From: an uncultured Gammaproteobacteria bacterium
GTDB lineage: Bacteria > Pseudomonadota > Gammaproteobacteria > Pseudomonadales > Litorivicinaceae
Reading direction: 5' to 3'
Assembly: GCA_913062835.1 (NCBI GenBank)
Contig: CAJXXD010000011.1
Coordinates: forward strand, 1 to 11,743
DNA length: 11,743 bases
Below, one piece after another: positions 6,539-11,743 of this stretch. The notes under the pieces were generated by a model that made no database searches, was not told the origin of the DNA, and saw only the letters and a list, made by a program, of their open reading frames with translations. Each line of letters begins with the position of its first letter. The first letter of the stretch is position 1. The position numbers and the translations under genes were made by a program.

Positions 6539-6556
6539 AAAAAAATCTGAAAAAAC

Positions 6557-9253
6557 TTAATGGGCCTCAAACCAACTCGGACCCATACCGATTTCCACGA
6601 CCAAAGGCACAGACAATGCAGCCGCGCCCTCCATGGCCTCTCGAATCAGCAAGCGTGCCGTCTCCAGCGCCTCATCTTTCACCTCAAACACCAATTCATC
6701 GTGCACCTGAAGCAGCAAATTACAGGGCAGTGACTCGGCGCTTAGCTTCGCATCCACGGCTAACATCGCCCGTTTGATGATATCAGCCGCCGTTCCCTGC
6801 ATTGGCGCATTGATTGCAGCCCGCTCTGCTGCCTGTCGCACTTGGGCCTGGGATGACCGAATATCCGGTAACGTCAAGCGACGGCCAAACACGGTTTCCA
6901 CATACCCTTTCTCGTGTGCCATGGTTCGAGTGCGATCCATGTAATGACGGACGCCCGGGTAGCGGTCAAAGTAAATGTCGATGTAGCGCGCCGCCTCTGC
7001 GCGCTCAATGCCCAACTGCCTCGCAAGGCCGAAGGCACTCATGCCATAAATCAAACCGAAGTTGATGGCCTTGGCACGACGGCGCTGCTCATCGGTCACA
7101 AACATCGGTTCGACCTCAAAGACCTCAGCGGCCGTAGCACGATGAATGTCTTCGCCCCGCGCAAATGCACGGACCAAACTGTCATCGCCCGACAAATGCG
7201 CCATGATCCTGAGCTCCACCTGCGAATAATCAGCGGCCATCACCGACCAACCCGACGGGGCAACAAACGCTTTTCGAATTCGACGGCCCTCTTCGGTGCG
7301 TATCGGGATATTCTGCAAATTGGGATCTGAAGACGATAGCCGTCCCGTCGAGGTCACCGCCTGGTGGAAAGAAGTATGGATGCGACCGTCCTCTGGATCG
7401 CAATCCTCAGGCAACTTATCGGTGTAAGTGCCTTTCAACTTAGACAAGCTTCGATGCTCCATTAGCAACTTCGGCAAGGGATAGTCGAGCGCTAATTCCG
7501 ACAAGACTTCCTCGTTGGTTGAGGGAGCGCCTTTCGGAGTTTTTTTCAAAACCGGCAGCTTAAGCTCATCAAAAAGTACTTCTTGTAATTGTTTGGTACT
7601 CGCCAAGTTGAACGCCCGGCCTGCCAACTGGTGAGCCTCTGTCTCCAAAATCGCCAGCCGCTCACCCAGCGCACTCGATTGCTCCTGCAAAATCTTAGCG
7701 TCGATCAATGCCCCGTGATTTTCCATGACACGAAGCACCTGCATCACAGGCAATTCGAGATCCTGATAGATCGATAACAACTTAGGCTCTGTATCCAACT
7801 GTGCCGAAAACACTTGATGCAATCGCAAGGTGATGTCGGCATCTTCAGCTGCATAGTGCGTGGCCGCCTCGAGGTCCACCTCATCGAACCCAATCTGCTT
7901 GGCACCCTTTCCACACACGGCTTCATAAGGCACGGTCGTCACACCTAAGATGCGACTGGCTAGACTGTCCATATCGTGGCGCCCGCCCGATGCATCCCAG
8001 ACATAGCTCATTAACAGGGTATCTGCGAGCCGACAGCTCGGTGTTAAGCCCACGGATTCTAGAACGGTCAGATCGTATTTAAGATTATGGCCCACCCAGG
8101 TGCACTCGGGATCCGACAGCAGTGAGGACAGCCGGGTCAGTAAATCGGTCATCGAGATCTGCGTGCCTTCACGGTGTCCTACAGGGATATAGCAGGCTGC
8201 TCCAGGATGCGTCGCCAGGGATACGCCCACGAGACTTGCATGGCGTGCCACTAACGATGTGGTTTCCGTATCGAGCGCAAATACTCCGGCATTGCGGCAC
8301 TCAGCCACCCAGCGATCCAGCGCTTCGATTTGTTGCACGCACTCGTATTGTGCCTGAACCACAGGCTTCGCCGCTGACGGTAAAGAAACCGATGGCTTCG
8401 CTGAGCTGCCGTCGAGTTGCTTTAGAAATTGATTAAACTCCAACGACTCGTATAAGGCACGAAGTGCCTCTATATCTGGCTCAGACCGCTTCAGGTCATC
8501 CAAATGAATGGGCAAGTCACAATCGGTCTTGATGGTCACAAGAGCTTTTGACAAAGGCAGCACATGCATGTGCTCGCGGAAGGTTTCACCAATCTTGCCG
8601 CCGATTTGATCGGCATGCTCAACCACCCCATCCAATGTGCCATATGCGTTTAACCACTTCGCTGCCGTTTTGGGACCGCACTTTGGGATGCCGGGCACGT
8701 TATCTACGCTGTCACCGGTCAGCGCAAGAAAGTCGATAATTCGCTCAGGGGGGACGCCAAATTTTTCTTCCACCCCCGCTGGGGTCATGCGAGTGTCGGT
8801 CATGGTGTTAACCAATGTCACCTGATCTGTGACCAGTTGGGCAAGGTCTTTATCCCCCGTGGAAATCAAGACCGACTCCCCGTTTGCAGCCGCAGCGTGA
8901 GCCAGGGTGCCGATCACGTCGTCGGCCTCAACACCTGGAATCACCAATAAGGGATACCCAAGCGCCTTCACCAACTCATGCAACGGCTCTATTTGCGCCC
9001 GCAAATCGTCCGGCATTTTCTCTCGATTGGCCTTGTACTCTGGGTACATGTCGTCTCGAAAGGTTTTGCCCGAGGCGTCAAAGACCACAGCCATCCGTTC
9101 GGCACCTGTCGCATCCGCCAATTTTTTGAGCATGGAGACCACGCCACGGATGGCACCCACCGGTTGGCCTGATTTGGTGGTCAACGGCGGCAATGCATGA
9201 AACGCGCGATACAGGTACGAGGACCCGTCGACCAGTACCAAAGGTGCAGTCAT
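6557..9253 (-). CDS. polA: DNA polymerase I
   Basis: 898-residue enzyme for Okazaki-fragment maturation and repair synthesis. The N-terminal 5' nuclease (about 1-290) shows VDGSSYLYRAFHA, FDASGKTFRDDMYPEYKANR, GVEADDVIGT, STGDKDLAQLV and LTGDSVDNVPGIPKCGPKTA. The 3'-5' proofreading domain (about 320-490) keeps its catalytic acids: D328 and E330 in ALDTETTS, D394 in HNLKYD, and Y467/D471 in YAAEDAD. The polymerase domain keeps D675 in motif A (AADYSQVELR), the O-helix RRRAKAINFGLIYG with K728, F732 and Y736, and motif C QVHDELVFEV with D852. All three activities should be intact. Start is ATG 9253 with GGGAG five bases upstream; a TTG four codons earlier is unlikely because it would overlap that ribosome site. 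It is divergent from thrB. Confidence 0.98.
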   Translation of the reverse strand: MTAPLVLVDGSSYLYRAFHALPPLTTKSGQPVGAIRGVVSMLKKLADATGAERMAVVFDASGKTFRDDMYPEYKANREKMPDDLRAQIEPLHELVKALGYPLLVIPGVEADDVIGTLAHAAAANGESVLISTGDKDLAQLVTDQVTLVNTMTDTRMTPAGVEEKFGVPPERIIDFLALTGDSVDNVPGIPKCGPKTAAKWLNAYGTLDGVVEHADQIGGKIGETFREHMHVLPLSKALVTIKTDCDLPIHLDDLKRSEPDIEALRALYESLEFNQFLKQLDGSSAKPSVSLPSAAKPVVQAQYECVQQIEALDRWVAECRNAGVFALDTETTSLVARHASLVGVSLATHPGAACYIPVGHREGTQISMTDLLTRLSSLLSDPECTWVGHNLKYDLTVLESVGLTPSCRLADTLLMSYVWDASGGRHDMDSLASRILGVTTVPYEAVCGKGAKQIGFDEVDLEAATHYAAEDADITLRLHQVFSAQLDTEPKLLSIYQDLELPVMQVLRVMENHGALIDAKILQEQSSALGERLAILETEAHQLAGRAFNLASTKQLQEVLFDELKLPVLKKTPKGAPSTNEEVLSELALDYPLPKLLMEHRSLSKLKGTYTDKLPEDCDPEDGRIHTSFHQAVTSTGRLSSSDPNLQNIPIRTEEGRRIRKAFVAPSGWSVMAADYSQVELRIMAHLSGDDSLVRAFARGEDIHRATAAEVFEVEPMFVTDEQRRRAKAINFGLIYGMSAFGLARQLGIERAEAARYIDIYFDRYPGVRHYMDRTRTMAHEKGYVETVFGRRLTLPDIRSSQAQVRQAAERAAINAPMQGTAADIIKRAMLAVDAKLSAESLPCNLLLQVHDELVFEVKDEALETARLLIREAMEGAAALSVPLVVEIGMGPSWFEAH

Positions 9254-9321
9254 ATTGACTCCCAAGAGTGTCGAAGTTGCTTGTGAATAGGCATAATACC
9301 GCGCTTACACAGGACACGGCG
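9254..9321. promoter_or_regulatory. Divergent polA/thrB intergenic region with weak promoter elements
   Basis: This 68-base gap must drive both polA (minus) and thrB (plus) unless promoters lie inside the genes. I see overlapping -10-like sequences: CATAAT at 9292-9297 on the plus strand and TATTAT at 9298-9293 on the minus strand. Neither has a convincing -35 hexamer at 16-18 bases. The polA ribosome site GGGAG and the thrB site AGGA (9311-9314) flank them. Confidence 0.3.
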
Positions 9322-10287
9322 ATGAGTGTTTACACCGAATTAACTCAGCAAGAGCTGCAAGACTTTTCTCTCCAGTTTGATCTCGGGGCTCTTGAATCCT
9401 TTGAGGGCGTGGATGCGGGCGTGGAAAACACCACCTATTTCGTGACCTTCCCCCAGCACCAAACGGTGTTACAGATTTTCGAAGAACAAGGATTTGATGA
9501 AGTCCCCTTTTTCATCGAGCTCAACCGACGTCTCGGACAAGACGGTGTCCCAGTCGCAATTCCCATTGCCAATCGACAGGGCGAGCGTTTGTTTCAGTTG
9601 AAAGGCAAACCGGCCGTTTTATTTCCCAGGCTAAAAGGCGGCACATTAAAGCAACGTTCCGACGAGGCGTGCCGTCAGATCGGTGAGGCACTCGGAAAAA
9701 TGCACGCGGCCACGCAGCATTACGCAGACCTATCGCGAGACAACCATCGCTGGAATGCCTGGTGGGAAGGTAATGTCGATCGAGTCTCCGATTTAGTCGA
9801 AGCTCAGTATCAGTCAACCTTAATTGACCAAGTGGAGCGCTCTAAATCCTTTGTCACCGTCGCACCCGCGTTACCCAACGGCTTGATTCATGGCGACTTG
9901 TTTATGGATAACGCGCTCTTCGATGGAGACCGACTCTCCGGCATCATCGATTTCTATAATGCCTGTGATGGCGCTTTTGCATTTGATCTAGCCGTCACCC
10001 TGAATGACTGGTGTTCAGGCGCCGATGGCCGACTCATTCCGAGTCATGCCAAAGCCCTGCTCACCGCCTATCAAAGCCAGCGCCCTCTCACCGATCAGGA
10101 AATCACCTATTGGCCTCTGGCACTAGAGACCGCGGCACTCCGCTTCTGGATGCTTCGGCTGGTTGCCTTGGCGCGGAAACGCGAAGGCGGACCTCAAGCC
10201 CCGCCCCACGTCAAAGATCCCAATGATTTTCTCACCATTTTGTTGGCCCGAAGACACGACCCGCAATGCGAACTGCTGGACCGATAA
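9322..10287 (+). CDS. thrB: Homoserine kinase ThrB (aminoglycoside-phosphotransferase fold, Pseudomonas type)
   Basis: 321-residue kinase that phosphorylates homoserine with ATP, the step before threonine synthase. It belongs to the APH/choline-kinase fold family used by Pseudomonas and alphaproteobacteria, not to the GHMP kinase family of E. coli ThrB. Evidence: the start MSVYTELTQQELQDF with FEGVDAGVENTTYFV recalls Pseudomonas ThrB; the catalytic loop is LIHGDLFMDNALF with H190, D192 and N197, and the Mg-binding aspartate is D210 in GIIDFYNA. Length is close to the family norm of about 316. Start ATG 9322 is preferred because AGGA lies seven bases upstream; an earlier in-frame start at 9268 would add 18 unrelated residues. 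It is next to polA, as in Pseudomonas. Its last 22 bases overlap the MATE gene. A choline or fructosamine kinase is a less likely alternative. Confidence 0.9.
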   Translation: MSVYTELTQQELQDFSLQFDLGALESFEGVDAGVENTTYFVTFPQHQTVLQIFEEQGFDEVPFFIELNRRLGQDGVPVAIPIANRQGERLFQLKGKPAVLFPRLKGGTLKQRSDEACRQIGEALGKMHAATQHYADLSRDNHRWNAWWEGNVDRVSDLVEAQYQSTLIDQVERSKSFVTVAPALPNGLIHGDLFMDNALFDGDRLSGIIDFYNACDGAFAFDLAVTLNDWCSGADGRLIPSHAKALLTAYQSQRPLTDQEITYWPLALETAALRFWMLRLVALARKREGGPQAPPHVKDPNDFLTILLARRHDPQCELLDR

Positions 10288-11621
10288 GGATCGCGATCAG
10301 TAGACACTGGTCACTGGCATGGCCCTTAATCATCGCAAATGCAGCCACCCCACTCCTCGGTCTTGCCGATGCCGCGATCGCCGGCCACTTGGATTCTGCC
10401 TATTACTTGGCTGCGGTTACAGTGGGCGCCGAGCTATTTGCTGTGTTCTTTGGGGCGTTTAATTTCCTTCGAATGGGGACCACCGGTCTGGTGGCGCAAG
10501 CAACCGGCGCACAAAATCCAAAGATTGGACTGGAAACGCTCGGGAACGCTCTGCTGCTTGGCCTAGTGATCGGGCTGTGCCTCATCGGTATCGGATGGGC
10601 TGGTATTCCCACGGCATTGGCGCTCGCGGATCCGGCTGCTGACCTCGTCGACCCGCTCCGAGGCTATCTTGAAATCCGCATTTATGGCGCACCCGCCAGT
10701 CTAATGCTGTTTGCAGTTTCAGGCTGGCTTATTGGGCTCGGGCGAACGCGGGAAGCACTGTACCTTGCCGTCGGTATCAATGCCGTCAACATCCTCTTGA
10801 ATTTCGTATTCGCCATCGGTCTCGGCCTCAACGCAAAAGGCATCGCAATCGGTACCGTGATCGCCGAGGTGCTCGGTATTTTTTACGGCTTCTACTGGGT
10901 CAAAACATTGCACCCCCAAGCATCGATTATCCGTCTTTATAAGCCGATGTCTGAGCGCATGCTTCAATTACTCAGACTCAATGGCCCGCTCTTTCTTCGG
11001 ACCATCGCGCTGCAAACCGTATTCGTCACTTTATCGGTGTACGCCGCCCGGATCGGCGTGACTGAGGCCGCCGCTGTGGGCCTGTTTTTAGTGCTACTCG
11101 CAACAGCCGCTTATGCGTTGGACGGATTTGCCTTTGCCTCAGAAATCGAGGCCGGTCGGCAATTGGGTGCCGGCCAGGTTCGCGAGTTCGTTCATGGGTT
11201 GTGGGCGGGCGCCATTGTGACTGTGCTGTGTACGATTTGTATTATCGGAGTGATCGGTCTGTTCGGCGGATCCATCATCGAGCTTTTGACACAACATACG
11301 GGCGTTCAATCTGAGTCCCAACGGCTGCTTCAGTGGTTCGGGGTAATCTTGGCGGCGCTTTGCTTATCCTACTGGCTCGATGGGGTCTTTGTCGGACTGA
11401 CACGCAGTGTGGATATGTGCATTAGCATGGTGGTAGCCACAGGCCTTGGGTGGTTCGGCGTGTTGCAACTGGTCTCCACCGACCGCGTCGACGGCCTATT
11501 CATCGCATTTTTCAGTTTTGGCGTGCTTCGCACCCTCACACTTGGCAGTAGGCTGCCGGCTGCATTACGCCAACTTAGGTCTCAGGCGGCGAATCATCCA
11601 ACAAAATACGGACCGGTTTGA
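10266..11621 (+). CDS. MATE family efflux transporter, DinF-like
   Basis: 451-residue inner-membrane protein with about 12 hydrophobic segments arranged as two six-helix halves, the MATE plan. The first part, WPLIIANAATPLLGLADAAI followed by AGHLDSAYYLAAVTVGAE and FLRMGTTGLVAQATG, strongly recalls E. coli DinF (LGLVDTAVIGHLDSP, FLRMSTTGLTAQAFG). Charged residues within membrane segments that may couple cation flow are D35, D286 and E293 in LDGFAFASEIEAG, and D372 in YWLDGVFVG. MATE proteins expel organic cations, drugs or metabolites in exchange for H+ or Na+; the substrate here is unknown. The ATG at 10266 lies inside the last codons of thrB (22-base overlap), so translation is probably coupled; no good ribosome site precedes it. 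The start is the usual distance before the first helix. Its 3' end overlaps the opposing gene by 47 bases. Confidence 0.9.
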   Translation: MRTAGPIRIAISRHWSLAWPLIIANAATPLLGLADAAIAGHLDSAYYLAAVTVGAELFAVFFGAFNFLRMGTTGLVAQATGAQNPKIGLETLGNALLLGLVIGLCLIGIGWAGIPTALALADPAADLVDPLRGYLEIRIYGAPASLMLFAVSGWLIGLGRTREALYLAVGINAVNILLNFVFAIGLGLNAKGIAIGTVIAEVLGIFYGFYWVKTLHPQASIIRLYKPMSERMLQLLRLNGPLFLRTIALQTVFVTLSVYAARIGVTEAAAVGLFLVLLATAAYALDGFAFASEIEAGRQLGAGQVREFVHGLWAGAIVTVLCTICIIGVIGLFGGSIIELLTQHTGVQSESQRLLQWFGVILAALCLSYWLDGVFVGLTRSVDMCISMVVATGLGWFGVLQLVSTDRVDGLFIAFFSFGVLRTLTLGSRLPAALRQLRSQAANHPTKYGPV

Positions 11622-11743
11622 CGTCTTCATCAAAAACCGGATCGGTGTAATTCACTCGAGTGGTGATTTCGGACGGTCCGTCTTCCAATGCAATCACGTC
11701 TTCATGACCACAGGCCACGCACTCCCGACGCATCACGCCGGCC
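11575..11743 (-). CDS. YheV-like (DUF2387) putative metal-binding protein, C-terminal part, runs off right edge
   Basis: The last 55 codons and stop (TAA 11577-11575) of a minus-strand gene that begins beyond the right edge. The fragment contains RRECVACGHEDVIAL, whose C-x-x-C recalls the second half of the zinc-ribbon motif of the YheV/DUF2387 family (ECVxCGH/Y in E. coli YheV), followed by TTRVNYTDP and an acidic tail ending VRILLDDSPPET. The missing N-terminus should carry the first C-x-x-C pair. Function of the family is unknown. The frame is open to the edge and its codon use looks normal. It overlaps the 3' end of the MATE gene by 47 bases tail to tail, which is long for convergent genes but gives the usual short family length. 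Family assignment is from memory of the motif only. Confidence 0.72.
   Translation of the reverse strand, partial: AGVMRRECVACGHEDVIALEDGPSEITTRVNYTDPVFDEDVKPVRILLDDSPPET

Noticed and set aside
6914..7330. Plus-strand open frame of 138 codons opposite polA
   Set aside because: It is antisense to the conserved polymerase domain, rich in His, Arg and Cys as expected of a shadow frame, with no ribosome site.
8455..8469. Perfect inverted repeat AGGCAC-GAA-GTGCCT inside polA
   Set aside because: It is a short hairpin in coding sequence with no T-run and no intergenic context; chance and codon constraints explain it.
9521..9817. Minus-strand open frame of 98 codons inside thrB
   Set aside because: It is antisense to the kinase N-terminal lobe and has no recognisable motif.
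1..11743. Search for a defence, mobile or biosynthetic system
   Set aside because: All larger genes belong to known housekeeping or transport families in conserved order; I saw no direct-repeat array, transposase, integrase, toxin-antitoxin pair or att-like repeat.

Overview
The window looks like ordinary chromosomal core sequence from a gammaproteobacterium. The layout rppH-ptsP with a divergent HAD phosphatase, and polA / engB / cytochrome c4 / dsbA with a homoserine kinase of the aminoglycoside-phosphotransferase-fold type, recalls Pseudomonas and its marine relatives (Pseudomonadales/Oceanospirillales). That placement is inferred from gene order and remembered protein resemblance, not from a search. 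I see no mobile element, CRISPR array, phage gene, tRNA or rRNA.

Left part (1-4420). On the minus strand rppH (mRNA 5' pyrophosphohydrolase) overlaps the start of ptsP (nitrogen-PTS enzyme I), which runs off the left edge. Divergent from them is a plus-strand series: a HAD-IB phosphatase, a zinc-dependent deacetylase of the histone deacetylase/acetylpolyamine amidohydrolase superfamily 11 bases later, an ArgD-type acetylornithine aminotransferase, and a small exported protein of unknown function with two cysteines. A perfect 12-bp hairpin with runs of A and T on its flanks (4444-4472) ends this series and also the opposing dsbA transcript.

Middle (4474-9253). Minus-strand cytochrome c4 and dsbA form a tight two-gene periplasmic redox operon. 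Divergent from it is engB (ribosome-assembly GTPase). engB converges on polA, an 898-residue DNA polymerase I with all three activities apparently intact. The 134-base gap between engB and polA is the most interesting part of the window. Read on the minus strand, it holds a sigma-E/AlgU-type promoter (GAACTT, 16 bases, TCAGA), a short hairpin with a C-rich loop, and a strong intrinsic terminator. This is the chromosomal position that encodes Spot 42 (spf) in enterics and the sigma-22-dependent sRNA ErsA in Pseudomonas, so I call it a candidate sRNA gene of about 80 nt. Three A-tracts spaced one helical turn apart lie at and just upstream of its promoter.

Right part (9254-11743). Divergent from polA is thrB (homoserine kinase), whose end overlaps the start of a DinF-like MATE transporter. 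At the right edge is the C-terminal end of a minus-strand gene, a YheV-like (DUF2387) putative metal-binding protein. It overlaps the 3' end of the MATE gene tail to tail.

No multi-gene system unknown to me stands out. The points most worth a second look are the candidate sRNA and its promoter, the two-cysteine exported protein beside dsbA, and the uncertain substrates of the HAD phosphatase and the deacetylase that sit beside argD.
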